A stretch of DNA of 24,111 bases, taken from positions 1 through 24,111 of the forward strand of contig JAFVZE010000374.1 in NCBI GenBank assembly GCA_017508315.1. Reading direction: 5' to 3'. The position numbers and the translations under genes are program-made. This document shows, piece by piece, positions 1 to 9,297 of the stretch. Origin of the DNA: Kiritimatiellia bacterium. Lineage in GTDB: Bacteria; Verrucomicrobiota; Kiritimatiellia; RFP12; UBA1067. The first letter of the stretch is position 1, and each line of letters begins with the position of its first letter. The notes beneath the pieces are model-generated. The model was not told the origin of the DNA, did no database searches, and saw only the letters and a program-made list of their open reading frames with translations.

Positions 1-699
1 AACCGCCGAAACGACCGAATCGCGGCGTTCCGATCTGAGATTTCCCGCGCCCCAGCCCTTCTCGCGCACGATGAGCGGACGGGTCACGAATGTCGGCGCG
101 GCCATGGTGGTGCCCACGAAAGCGGCGAGCATCAGGAGTGAAGCGCCGTCCGTCGGCAGAAGCGGCAGCAGCGCCCGTTTCAGCGCCGCCGCATCCGGCC
201 AGGTGATGAAAATGGAGACGACGAACGTAAGCATCATCAGAAAAACGAAAAACGCGAGCAGCTTTTCGAAAAACGAATACCGCCCGACCATCATGAGCGC
301 GTACATCGCCGCCATTATGCAGCAGGCGATCGGAAAGACTCCGGCATCCAGACCGAACGCCTCTTTGATCGCGCCGGAAGTTAGAATCATGATTCCGCCG
401 AGACACGTGTACTGCGCCGTCACCACGCCGAGAAAAACGAGCGCGGCGATAAGTTTCCCGCAGGGAAGGAATCTCACCATGCCGTGAAGCGAAGTTTCGC
501 CCGTGACGGCGGCGAAGCGTCCGTACGCGGTCATTAAAACGCCGGAAAAGAGGCATGAGAGCGCGAGCACCCACAAAAGCCCGAAACCGTAATCCGCACC
601 CGCCTTGGCCATGGAGGTTATTGAACCGGTGCCTATCGTATAGCCGATGGCGAAAACGCCCGGTCCGATGACTGAAAGAATGGAGCGTATTTTATTCAT
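1..699 (-). CDS. NRAMP-like membrane transporter (N-terminal part, runs off window)
   Basis: Reading the minus strand from ATG at 699 gives 233 codons open to the window edge, so the C-terminal part is missing. The N-terminus (GPGVFAIGYTIGTGS, then AGADYGFGLLW) matches the first membrane segment of the NRAMP divalent-metal transporter family, followed by several hydrophobic helices and a segment VGTTMAAPTFVTRP that aligns with the NRAMP TM6 region. The canonical metal-binding DPGN motif of TM1 is replaced by a YTIGTGS-like stretch, and the TM6 MPH motif is also absent, so classic Mn/Fe transport cannot be assumed. Family members usually have 400 or more residues. It lies 19 bp after the stop of the GH106/SGNH gene and is probably the distal gene of that operon. 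A weak AGGTAG precedes the start. Family membership is fairly sure; the substrate is unknown. Confidence 0.75.
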   Translation of the reverse strand, partial: MNKIRSILSVIGPGVFAIGYTIGTGSITSMAKAGADYGFGLLWVLALSCLFSGVLMTAYGRFAAVTGETSLHGMVRFLPCGKLIAALVFLGVVTAQYTCLGGIMILTSGAIKEAFGLDAGVFPIACCIMAAMYALMMVGRYSFFEKLLAFFVFLMMLTFVVSIFITWPDAAALKRALLPLLPTDGASLLMLAAFVGTTMAAPTFVTRPLIVREKGWGAGNLRSERRDSVVSAV

Positions 700-718
700 T
701 TTTCTACCTGCGGCATCT

Positions 719-3700
719 TCATTCATCCGTCGACAAAAGCGGTTCCAACGCCTCACGCCAGATGCGATACCCATCTTCAAGCGGATGCAGATAATCGGGA
801 AATACCGCGCTTGGGAGTTTTCCGCCGGACGTGAGAAAACGGTCGTTGAAATCAAGCCAGACTATGCGTTTCCCGTCTGCGAATGAACGTATCATCCGAT
901 TTGTATATTCTCGGGACAAGCGTTCAGAAGAATCCGGCAGATGTCCCCTCGGAAAAATCGGATGCAGAATTATTCTCGACTCCGGATGCCTCTGCGCAAT
1001 TTCATTGACAATCGCATGCACGCCCGCCGCCACACCGTCCGGGTGGCTGGAATCGGGATTGTTCGTTCCGATCATCACCACGAAATTCTTCGCCGTATAC
1101 CCGTCCAACCCGCCGTTTTTAAGCCGCCAGAGAACATTGGCGGTGTCATCGCCGGCAAGTCCAAGATTGAGCAAGCGGTATTTCTTCTCCATTTCGCGCC
1201 AGACAGGAAGACCGGGGGAAGGCGCAAACTTCACCCGCCCGATACGATAAGCGTTCGAAGCCGCGGCAAGATCCTCGGCGTCGCTCCATCCCGTCCAGTT
1301 ATGCGTGATCGAATCGCCGATGAAAACGCAATCGTATTCCTTCGGTCCGTCAGCGATCCGGGATAGAATATCGGCATGACGGCGGTCCCAAAAACCGTTT
1401 CCGGTCCACCCGCGGTTTATCTGCGCCTGCTTCAAACACGCCTTCGGCAACGATTCCGGATAATCGACCGGAGCGACCGTCACCGGACCGTAAAGTCCGC
1501 TGTCATGATTCAACTGATCAAAAGAACGCTGCCAGGCATCATAACTTGATCGCGGCGGATGATCCCAGTTGATCCGTGCGCGGATCGCTGCGTTCCCCGT
1601 CTGATTCACAAGCAGGTTGGCGACTTCAACTTCCAACCGGTTGACCCCTTTTCCGACAAAGCCGCGCCATCTGTAAGGCCCGAAGAACCGCTTGCCGAGA
1701 TCGCGGCCGTTCAGCGTGACACCGGCGCAATACTTGACCGTGCCAAGGTCGATTTCGACCTGACCCGCCTCCTTCGCGGAAAACTCGGTGCGGTAAACTG
1801 CCCTGCCGGAGAATGTATCGCCGAACGTCTGGCGCCAGTCGCCAAGACGTACCGGATTATATCCATCTTCGAGCGAACGGCGTTCGAAACGGTCCCGTCC
1901 CGCGGTATGCTCGGCGACCTTCCGCGCCTCCCAGCCGTCCTCAAGCTTCAACACCGGCTCCCCGGCTTTGACGAAACGCGCGGCGTCGGACGTTTTTCCC
2001 GCGAAGAAAATCGCGCTTTCGCCGCTTGCGAACGACATCCTGACGCAGCCGTCCCGCGATGCGATGAAACTTCTTCCCGTATCGGCCTCAAACCGGATCA
2101 CGCGTCCGCCTTCCGGAAATACGAGTTCGCTCGACACCTCGCCGCGATTTGCATTTACCAGAAAATATATGGAAGTGCCGCCGTCGATGCGCTTCATCAC
2201 GCGCAAACCGGCGGTTCCGCCGCGAATCAGCAATGTTCTCGGAACCTTGGAAAGCGTATTGAAGTCGGCGACCGTCCCACCGGCAGCGCGAAATTCATCC
2301 AGCTTCGCGCGCGACGCTTTGCTCAACCACTTGGAAGTCGGCAGCACCAGCGTACGATATTCCATCTCCCCCATGCGGATGACGCCCTTCCCGACGGAAG
2401 CCTCCCGGAGTATATCCTCGTCGAAGAAGTCATAGTCCACCTGCATATCGTCAAGGGCCGCCGCAACAGCCTCGTGCGCCCGCGATGCGGCCTCGGTATC
2501 CGCGCCTCCCGCCCATAATCCGCGGACATCGTACAATACGGCGCACTCCGCGCCCGGCCGCCCGCGTGAAAGCGTTTCACAACAGCGCGTGACATAGCCG
2601 AACAGGTGCGGCATAAAATCCCAGCAGGGCGAGGCGGGGCCGAAATGCGGTTCGAAAAGAGCCATCCATGGACCGTAATCGGAATAATTGTAATACCCGA
2701 ACACGAAAGTGTTTATGCCGCGGACAAGCTGAAAATCGACATTCCATTTGAGTTCGAACGGATCCAGCGAATCGCCGAAGATGCCGAAACTCTCCGACAA
2801 TGCGTATTTTCCGCCGGTCTGGTGCGCGGCGGACGACGCATAGCGGGGAAACGGCAGCGACACTTCCCTGTGGGTGGCGAAAGGCTGTGGCGCGATTTGC
2901 TTGAAAATGACATCAACCCCCGGAACATCAAGCATCCGGAGCGAACGAAGAATGTTGCCGCAACCGCCGTATTGTGTCATGCGAAGATTGTCTTCACCGT
3001 TGAAATGTCCGCCCGAGAGCAGTCCGTGCCGCCGGCACCACGTACGGATCGGCTGCAGATAGCGTTCGACGAAAAGATCGGCCGCAACTTCACAGTAGTC
3101 GATACGCTTTCCGGCGAGCTCGTCATCGGTTTCACTGCCGCGGCGGATAAGATCGCCGACGAACGGAACGATGTCATACCCCTTGCGCTTCATGAATTCA
3201 TCGGCGAAATCCGCAGTCCATCCAAGCGTCTTTCCCGGCCGTCCGACATAGCGGTTCGGCTCATCCGTAAAGACCACTCTCACCGAGCGTCCGAACTCGC
3301 CGCCGATAAAACGGGCGTACTTTTCATGCGTCAGCTCTATGAACCGCTCGACTTCACCCTTTTCGAGTATCGACGGATACGGGCTCCCGGGCGGATAGCC
3401 GATCGTCGTCACCCTGCCCTCTGCGTCGATTTCACGCTTGCGGAACCGCCCCTGCACATCCGAGCGCGCGACCTGGCCGCACGCGCCGCCCGACGGCCAA
3501 CCGCCCTCGTCATAGAGATACGCGTGCATTCCAAGCGCCGCCGCCCTGCAAACGACGTTTGAAAAAACGCTCAAAAAACCTTCGGAGAGATAATCAGGCT
3601 CCAGACGCGACGGGCAGCTATCCGGACGAAAATCCTTCGGGAACGGATGGACGCAGACATTCCGGATGCCGTGCCTCCGCATATCTTCCAGCTGGGCATA

Positions 3701-3871
3701 GAGCCGGGGAAGTTCCAGACGGTCGTTCCACATCCAGAAAAACGCCGGCGAACGGACCGGATCCTGAACCTCGGCACATGGGCTACAGACGGCCGCAGCG
3801 CAGCAGACTGCCGCGTTAAGCGACATCGAAAGAATCATAATACGCCAGCAGCTCGGATTGCAACAGATCAT
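719..3871 (-). CDS. Secreted GH106-like alpha-L-rhamnosidase fused to a C-terminal SGNH hydrolase
   Basis: This 1050-residue protein has an N-terminal signal-like segment (about 1-33). Residues 40-670 carry a GH106-like catalytic region: WMWND near 46-50, DEGGWPSGG at 121-129 and FTDEP at 201-205. A galactose-binding-like beta sandwich follows (about 677-800; GDWRQTF...LNGRDLG...NQTGN). Residues 846-1050 form an SGNH/GDSL hydrolase of the PAF-acetylhydrolase type, with nucleophile block GDSI (Ser854), LGLAGD, GTNN at 935-938 and the catalytic pair D1026-x-x-H1029. GH106 enzymes remove alpha-L-rhamnose from pectic polymers, and SGNH domains are typically carbohydrate O-acyl esterases. The fusion suggests one secreted protein that both deacylates and removes rhamnose (inference). 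Its ATG overlaps the upstream stop (ATGA). Start alternative: residue 12 (ATG at 3838). Confidence 0.85.
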   Translation of the reverse strand: MICCNPSCWRIMILSMSLNAAVCCAAAVCSPCAEVQDPVRSPAFFWMWNDRLELPRLYAQLEDMRRHGIRNVCVHPFPKDFRPDSCPSRLEPDYLSEGFLSVFSNVVCRAAALGMHAYLYDEGGWPSGGACGQVARSDVQGRFRKREIDAEGRVTTIGYPPGSPYPSILEKGEVERFIELTHEKYARFIGGEFGRSVRVVFTDEPNRYVGRPGKTLGWTADFADEFMKRKGYDIVPFVGDLIRRGSETDDELAGKRIDYCEVAADLFVERYLQPIRTWCRRHGLLSGGHFNGEDNLRMTQYGGCGNILRSLRMLDVPGVDVIFKQIAPQPFATHREVSLPFPRYASSAAHQTGGKYALSESFGIFGDSLDPFELKWNVDFQLVRGINTFVFGYYNYSDYGPWMALFEPHFGPASPCWDFMPHLFGYVTRCCETLSRGRPGAECAVLYDVRGLWAGGADTEAASRAHEAVAAALDDMQVDYDFFDEDILREASVGKGVIRMGEMEYRTLVLPTSKWLSKASRAKLDEFRAAGGTVADFNTLSKVPRTLLIRGGTAGLRVMKRIDGGTSIYFLVNANRGEVSSELVFPEGGRVIRFEADTGRSFIASRDGCVRMSFASGESAIFFAGKTSDAARFVKAGEPVLKLEDGWEARKVAEHTAGRDRFERRSLEDGYNPVRLGDWRQTFGDTFSGRAVYRTEFSAKEAGQVEIDLGTVKYCAGVTLNGRDLGKRFFGPYRWRGFVGKGVNRLEVEVANLLVNQTGNAAIRARINWDHPPRSSYDAWQRSFDQLNHDSGLYGPVTVAPVDYPESLPKACLKQAQINRGWTGNGFWDRRHADILSRIADGPKEYDCVFIGDSITHNWTGWSDAEDLAAASNAYRIGRVKFAPSPGLPVWREMEKKYRLLNLGLAGDDTANVLWRLKNGGLDGYTAKNFVVMIGTNNPDSSHPDGVAAGVHAIVNEIAQRHPESRIILHPIFPRGHLPDSSERLSREYTNRMIRSFADGKRIVWLDFNDRFLTSGGKLPSAVFPDYLHPLEDGYRIWREALEPLLSTDE

Positions 3872-6219
3872 TTGAACGGATAATTGAGAAAAGTTTTAGG
3901 AGAATCGAGACGCTTGAATCCGGTCTTTTCAGGTCCTACGGCAAAGACGGAAGCGCCGGCCGCGTCATCCCAGTTCGATCCGATCTCCGTCAGCGTCATC
4001 TTCGGATTTTCCACGTCCGAGACCGCGAACGCCCTGCCAGATTTGAGCCGGTTGCAAAGGTTCCAGCTGAAACCTCCTTCGACGTAGCACGAGGCTTCGG
4101 CGCCGTACTGGTATACGGAGGTCAACCCGAGCCATTCGCCGCCGAAACGCATCTCCCAGCTGTTGAACGTGCCGTAGTTGTCGAGCCAGCGGTAATCGCC
4201 CATCATCTCGGGCGTGGGCTTGTCGTGGATCTTGGACATCGGCCAAACGTCCTCGAAACAGCTCGGCGTCGCAAGAACGGAATGGAACTCGAGCGTTCCG
4301 CCTTTGAGGTTTACGATCGGGCAGTACCGGTTGACGATCATCGGATTTTTAGTGTTGATGGGATGGTTGATGCTGGGATTGAACTGCGTACAGTCGAGAA
4401 GCATCATCCGCGAATTCCCGCGATAATACAAATGTCCGGCGAACTCGCCGCCGCTGACCTCGATGCGCATGGCCCGACCTTCCGCGGCGACCGCATGCAC
4501 CGACTCCTCCCACTGATCGAAAAAGTCGCAGAAATAAAAGCGCACCAGCCCCGTCTGAGCGCTTGCGTCTACAATATGAAGCCCGCGGCGGAAAAAGATA
4601 TTCTCGAAAACCACATCCGCGCCCTCGGCGATGCGGAAAACAGGCTTCGTATTGTCGCGGGAAGTCAGAACGGTCACTCCGGCGCCGACCACCCGGACCT
4701 TGCCCCTGAGTTCGATATCGCCGGCCGTCTCGACCCACCGTCCCGGCAGAACGACCGTGCGCGGTCCGCCCGCAGACTCTTTTTCCGAGCGGACGAACAG
4801 CGCCGCCACTCTGTCAGGGTCTTCGGGGTTCGGAGTACGGTAATTGTTCGAACCTATCGCCGCGTCCGAAAACTTTTCGCCGAAATCATCCGGCTCGTAC
4901 CAGGTGAAAAATTCCTTCTCGTCGCGCACAAGTCCGGGCGGAATCTCGCGGACGCATCCCTTGAGCGAATCGGGAAGATTAATATTGAAGCCGTCCAATC
5001 CTTCAACGGCGATCGCGAAGCGCCGGGCGGGATCCTGCCCTCCGGCTCCAAGCTTGCCGATTCTGCCGGCGGAAGCGATCCAGCGCCCGACATCCTCCGC
5101 GCTCGGCACAGCTTCAAAATCAAAAAGCGGCGCCGTCTGTCCGTCAGGACTGCGGCGTTTCAACCCGTGAACGGAAAACAGACTCGGGAATACGTCCTTC
5201 GGGAAACGGACGAACGGAGCTTTGCCGCAGTCTACAAAAACATCCTTGAAGGCGGTGCGCGCGACGATAGTCGAAACAAAAGCCCGGTTGTTGCAGAGGA
5301 ACGGCGTAACGTCGCCGTCGGAGACGATCTGACAGTTGTCGAAAACGGTCATGATCGGGCACACTTCAAAACCGTACTGCTCGGCGTCTTTGTTCTTCCT
5401 GATCGCCATCTTCACGTTTCTCACAAGCGTTTTCGAACCGACGCGCACCGCCGCACCCTTGGCCGTATCCGGAACGCGGAAATACGAATCGCGGATGATC
5501 TCGCCGTCCGCCTCGATGTTTATCGCCTTGGCATTGTCTAAAAACCGGCAGCGGTCGATCAGCAGCAGCGGCGAGGAGTAGGTGTTGCGCAGTTCCTTCG
5601 CGATGTCGCGTTCAACCAGATGCACGCGCCCGTCGGGGAACCTGTTGACGATGAACTGGGTGATGTCGTTCGCGTGACAGTCTGGATCTCCGTTCGGCTT
5701 GCACGTCGCCTTGTCTATCGGAATGTACGAGCGCAGATTGACCGCCTCGCCGGCGCAGTTGCGGAACGTACAGCGGTCGATCACGATCGGCCCGGCGGAA
5801 TTGCGGTTCCAGATGACGAGCTGATACTTGCCGCCGTCGAAAGTGAGTCCGCTCACCCGCGCATAGAGCGACCGGTGGAGATAAAAAAGCGGCGCCTCCG
5901 GCGTAACGCTTTTAACGACCGCACCCTTTTCGCCGCGTAGCGATACGGGATTCGCAAACATCACCGAACCCGACACCTTGTAGGTGCCGGCGGGAAAGAA
6001 GATTTCCCGCACCGGGCCGAGTTCGTGATAAGTATCCGTCCGGAAGCGCGTGCGCATCGGCCCGTAATCGCGGCCTTCGACGTGCCGGCAGTGCTCTCTG
6101 ATCGAATCCGCCGCCTTCTGAATCGCGAGCGTATCGTCATGGGCCCCGTCGCCGACGGCTCCGAAATCCCTGACGTTGACCGACAGCGAGGCTATTATTC
6201 CCAAAAGCGCAGTTATCAT
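3868..6219 (-). CDS. Secreted pectate-lyase-superfamily (right-handed beta-helix) protein
   Basis: This 783-residue protein has a short hydrophobic N-terminus (MITALLGIIASLSV). It is followed at once by VNVRDFGAVGDGAHDDT (14-30), the hallmark entry strand of the pectate-lyase-3/endorhamnosidase-type beta-helix domain. IFFPAGTYKVSGSVMF and later strand-rich stretches continue the helix. A second helix-like block starts around residue 500 (TVVLPGRWVETAGDIELRG, VFENIFF), so the protein may hold two beta-helix modules. Proteins of this fold cleave or bind polyuronides and related glycans; no catalytic residues can be assigned by eye. AAGGGA lies about 8 nt before ATG. It sits 28 bp after the beta-strand protein gene and overlaps the next gene by 4 bp, so it is co-translated with the rhamnosidase fusion. 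Fold assignment is strong; enzyme class is open. Confidence 0.85.
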   Translation of the reverse strand: MITALLGIIASLSVNVRDFGAVGDGAHDDTLAIQKAADSIREHCRHVEGRDYGPMRTRFRTDTYHELGPVREIFFPAGTYKVSGSVMFANPVSLRGEKGAVVKSVTPEAPLFYLHRSLYARVSGLTFDGGKYQLVIWNRNSAGPIVIDRCTFRNCAGEAVNLRSYIPIDKATCKPNGDPDCHANDITQFIVNRFPDGRVHLVERDIAKELRNTYSSPLLLIDRCRFLDNAKAINIEADGEIIRDSYFRVPDTAKGAAVRVGSKTLVRNVKMAIRKNKDAEQYGFEVCPIMTVFDNCQIVSDGDVTPFLCNNRAFVSTIVARTAFKDVFVDCGKAPFVRFPKDVFPSLFSVHGLKRRSPDGQTAPLFDFEAVPSAEDVGRWIASAGRIGKLGAGGQDPARRFAIAVEGLDGFNINLPDSLKGCVREIPPGLVRDEKEFFTWYEPDDFGEKFSDAAIGSNNYRTPNPEDPDRVAALFVRSEKESAGGPRTVVLPGRWVETAGDIELRGKVRVVGAGVTVLTSRDNTKPVFRIAEGADVVFENIFFRRGLHIVDASAQTGLVRFYFCDFFDQWEESVHAVAAEGRAMRIEVSGGEFAGHLYYRGNSRMMLLDCTQFNPSINHPINTKNPMIVNRYCPIVNLKGGTLEFHSVLATPSCFEDVWPMSKIHDKPTPEMMGDYRWLDNYGTFNSWEMRFGGEWLGLTSVYQYGAEASCYVEGGFSWNLCNRLKSGRAFAVSDVENPKMTLTEIGSNWDDAAGASVFAVGPEKTGFKRLDSPKTFLNYPFK

Positions 6220-6247
6220 AACTTTTTCCCTTTTGCCTTATTTGACT

Positions 6248-8152
6248 TCACCTGACGACCATCTTCATGCTGCGGTTGCCCGGCACGGTGAAAATGAGAT
6301 AGGTATCCTTCCATTCAAGACGGCCTTTGACGGCTTTGATCTCCGGACGGTTGTTTACACGCGCGATCGCATCCGCATGTATCGCGTTTACACCGCCCAG
6401 CACATCTTGCACGTGCAGAAGCTTGTAGACGAGACGGTCGTGCGACTTTGGAAGACCGGCGAGATCGAGAACGATTTCCGCGAGCGGCTGTTCCGGCATG
6501 CCTGCATCCGGCTGAATATTCAGCCAATAGGTGTCGAGCGGCACGGTTTCATACGGAGCCGCCGGCAGTTCATAAACGATTTTCGTGCCCGGCAGCATTT
6601 TGATTCCGCCATGGGACGCGCTGTGGGTGAAGTTGATCTTAGGCGCCGCGCCGGAAAGAACCAGCCTGCCGCCGACAGCGCCGGCGGTGCCGACGACAAG
6701 CGACGTATGATAGGCGTCGCCGTGCGAGATGTTGACGGTCGCATCCGCAATCTTGATCGTGTTCGAGCCGAAAAGAAAAAGCCGCTTCAGGTTGCACACC
6801 GCCCCTTCCGACACTTCGAAGCGGTTTCCTTCCGTTGACGAAGCACCGACTTCAAACTCGGTCAGATATGAATCGTAGACGGTATCCGCCCCTGCCACCG
6901 AAAAGATATTGCCGGACGAAGAGCGGCCGATGATGGTGCGCGGATAAAGAGACCACGAAGCGTTCCACGACCAGGGGTTGATTCTGGCTCCGCCGGCAAC
7001 CTCGAAACGCGAAGAACCGCCGGCGCCGAAAATATCCTTGTCGCGGGAGGAACCGTAATTGTCGTTCATCGCCAGCGAAGCGCCGCCGCCGCAAATCCGG
7101 AGCGAAGACCCGGCGGCATCCGCGGACGCACCGACCACAAGCCCGTAGGCCTTCAGGTTGGCGTTGCTGATCGTCACCTCGGCGGGACCGGCCTCGCCGA
7201 TATGGACAGACCCGGTTCCCTCCACCGTCGCTCCGTCATACGCAAGAACCGTCGCCGCCGCCACAGGATGATTGCCGGGCAGGAATTTGCCGGCGGTAAA
7301 ACGCGCCGACGGTCCGGCGATCACGGCTTCGTCCGAACTTTCTTGGACTTTCGCCGTCTCGTACGTTCCGGCCACGGCAAGCGTAGAATTGGAAACCGAC
7401 ATCCTGGATCGTCCGGCAAGAAGACCGCTCTGAAACGCGGGGGCGAGAAATTCCGCTCCGTCCGTCAGTTCCACGACACCGCCGGAACCTGATTGAAAAT
7501 AATCAGAAACGCTCAAGGTCGCATTGTCCACTATAAGCCGATTGGGCGCAGCCGTGTTCGCTCCGACACCGGCCGATGAAAGTATCATACGGGAAGGGGA
7601 AACCGACGAACCTCCGTCTATTCTGAGTTCGCAGTTGTAGGATCCGCCGTAACCGACGTTAAGAGTTGCAACTCCAGCAAGTTCGATCCCCGACAGACGC
7701 ACTTGTGAATTATAATAAGACGGCCACCCGATGGTGACATTACCGCTCTGGCCGATCGCGATCTTGCCGTTGGAAAAAACGAAGTGATTGCGCGGACCTG
7801 AGTTGCACGGGTCGAACAGATAACCGTCTCCCGCCCTGTACCCCGTCAAAGTCATCGTGTGGCCGCAAAGATCGAACTGCTGCGCCGCATTCCCATTGAT
7901 TGAATCAAAGCGTCCCCAGCCGCCGGACGTGAAACGTTGATATGTCACATCTTTCGACAGCGTGAAAGGCCCGTAAAATCCATCGACGGCGAAACTGACG
8001 AAATCTCCGGCTCCGGGGGCCGCTCCGCCCGCCCAGCTTTCGGCGAGAGCAAAGTCGCTCTTGTCGGAGCCGATGATAAAGGTATCACCAAGCGAACCGC
8101 CGGCGGCAGCGGATATCGTCGCGATAAGAACCAGTTTTTTAATCTGTTTCAT
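6248..8152 (-). CDS. Secreted beta-strand-repeat surface protein
   Basis: The start is chosen at ATG 8152 (MKQIKKLVLIAT) because AAGGAGAAGGGAG lies just upstream and a classic signal peptide begins there. A longer reading frame from 8215 runs back into the preceding gene. The 634-residue product has signal peptide residues 1-22, then an F-x-x-G...SW...P-x-x-G-D entry motif. Long Gly/Ser/Ala-rich repeated beta-strand segments of the autotransporter-associated beta-strand type follow (for example SGIELAGVATLNVG, VTISNANLKAYGL). No beta-barrel or catalytic motif is visible. It ends ...NRSMKMVVR. Such proteins are abundant in Lentisphaerota and Planctomycetota and their function is generally unknown. 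It starts 5 bp after the sialidase-like gene. A glycan-binding scaffold role is only inference. Confidence 0.75.
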   Translation of the reverse strand: MKQIKKLVLIATISAAAGGSLGDTFIIGSDKSDFALAESWAGGAAPGAGDFVSFAVDGFYGPFTLSKDVTYQRFTSGGWGRFDSINGNAAQQFDLCGHTMTLTGYRAGDGYLFDPCNSGPRNHFVFSNGKIAIGQSGNVTIGWPSYYNSQVRLSGIELAGVATLNVGYGGSYNCELRIDGGSSVSPSRMILSSAGVGANTAAPNRLIVDNATLSVSDYFQSGSGGVVELTDGAEFLAPAFQSGLLAGRSRMSVSNSTLAVAGTYETAKVQESSDEAVIAGPSARFTAGKFLPGNHPVAAATVLAYDGATVEGTGSVHIGEAGPAEVTISNANLKAYGLVVGASADAAGSSLRICGGGASLAMNDNYGSSRDKDIFGAGGSSRFEVAGGARINPWSWNASWSLYPRTIIGRSSSGNIFSVAGADTVYDSYLTEFEVGASSTEGNRFEVSEGAVCNLKRLFLFGSNTIKIADATVNISHGDAYHTSLVVGTAGAVGGRLVLSGAAPKINFTHSASHGGIKMLPGTKIVYELPAAPYETVPLDTYWLNIQPDAGMPEQPLAEIVLDLAGLPKSHDRLVYKLLHVQDVLGGVNAIHADAIARVNNRPEIKAVKGRLEWKDTYLIFTVPGNRSMKMVVR

Positions 8153-8157
8153 GTTTT

Positions 8158-9297
8158 TCACTCCCTTCTCCTTGCGGATATGTCCATCTCGTGAAGCTTG
8201 ATCAAACGAAAACATCCGGAAACCGGCCGGCCGGCCGCGACATCGTCAACCGTAAAGCGGGCAAAATACATTTCGCGCTTTTCGCCGAACCGATTGCCGT
8301 CGAAAACAAGATAGATCGTGCCGTCGGCGCCCTGATCGCCGTCGGGATAGGAGCAGTAGAATTTCTCCCAAAGCATCAATCCGCCCTTCCATGTCCGCCC
8401 GTCGTCGTCAGAAACGAACGCCATCATCTTCTCGCGTCTTTCCAGCTTCTCTTCCGTTCCGCCGTTTTTGACGAGCAGCAGCCTTCCGTCTTTCAGGCGG
8501 CGGACGAAAATGCGCGAAGACTGCTGCATAAAATCACACGCGTGCGGACGTCCCCATGTAAGCCCGCCGTCAGCCGATTCCGACTGCCAGATGGCGCATC
8601 CGCCCCGGTCGTCAGTACGTATGTAGGCGCGAATGACTCCGGTTTTCAGTTCAATAAGATTATGTTCGTCGTATTCGCGGATTTTTTCGGGCAGGGTCAC
8701 TCCGCCAAGTTCTCGAAAAGTCCGCCCCGCATCGCGGGACTCGAGAACGCATGCGCTCGGTGCCGCTCCCCAGTGCGCATTCGGGAAAAGCCACCGTCCG
8801 TCGCGGGTTACGATCGGTTTGCACATCATAATACCGCGACCGATCTCCCGCGCCCCGGAAACTTTCGGCGGCACCGTTTCTGCGTCAAGTTCCATCATCC
8901 AGATGCGATCGTCCTGCTTCAGTTCTTTGCCGCCGCTCAGGAAACGGTTTTTGTCGCCGTCGCGCACCGGCGTGACACGCTCGCTCCATGTCCAGCGCAA
9001 ACGCCCGTCCGGTCCGATCCAAACCTCGGGATCGAAAGAACGCACCGGCCCTTTACCGTCGGGATCGGCCACCAGCACCTCTTCCCAACTCTCGCCTTTG
9101 TCCGCACTCGTCGCCAGAACGCTGTAATTGTTTGAATCCTCGCCATCCGTACAACTGGCATAATACGTCATCCACAATCGTCCGGAATTCTGAGAAACGG
9201 CGATTGAAGGGATGCCCGAAAACCTGCGGTTGGTCGGCGAATGGTAATCGTCCATCGGCAGGACCGCCGTCAATGCGAAAAACAACAGCGGATTCAC
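8158..9297 (-). CDS. Secreted sialidase-fold (BNR/Asp-box) protein
   Basis: This 379-residue protein has four Asp-box repeats (S-x-D-x-G-x-[TS]-[WF]) at 64-71, 187-194, 241-248 and 296-303, giving a six-bladed propeller of the sialidase superfamily. NRRFSGIPSIAV at 23-34 resembles the F-R-I-P arginine site of sialidases. A conserved SYPDGDQGADGTIYLVFDG stretch (316-334) lies where sialidases place catalytic residues. An N-terminal hydrophobic stretch (MNPLLFFALTAVLP) suggests export. The start is GTG at 9297, overlapping the kinase stop (GTGA). The fold is secure, but true sialidase activity is doubtful: the surrounding genes point to uronate/rhamnose polymers, and many Asp-box proteins in such clusters act on other glycans. 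Confidence 0.8.
   Translation of the reverse strand: MNPLLFFALTAVLPMDDYHSPTNRRFSGIPSIAVSQNSGRLWMTYYASCTDGEDSNNYSVLATSADKGESWEEVLVADPDGKGPVRSFDPEVWIGPDGRLRWTWSERVTPVRDGDKNRFLSGGKELKQDDRIWMMELDAETVPPKVSGAREIGRGIMMCKPIVTRDGRWLFPNAHWGAAPSACVLESRDAGRTFRELGGVTLPEKIREYDEHNLIELKTGVIRAYIRTDDRGGCAIWQSESADGGLTWGRPHACDFMQQSSRIFVRRLKDGRLLLVKNGGTEEKLERREKMMAFVSDDDGRTWKGGLMLWEKFYCSYPDGDQGADGTIYLVFDGNRFGEKREMYFARFTVDDVAAGRPVSGCFRLIKLHEMDISARRRE

Noticed and set aside
1640..1665. TTGACCCCTTTTCC stretch resembling the palindromic element
   Set aside because: It lies inside the rhamnosidase coding sequence, lacks the GCAAAAAG and CTGTATA ends, and fits the reading frame.
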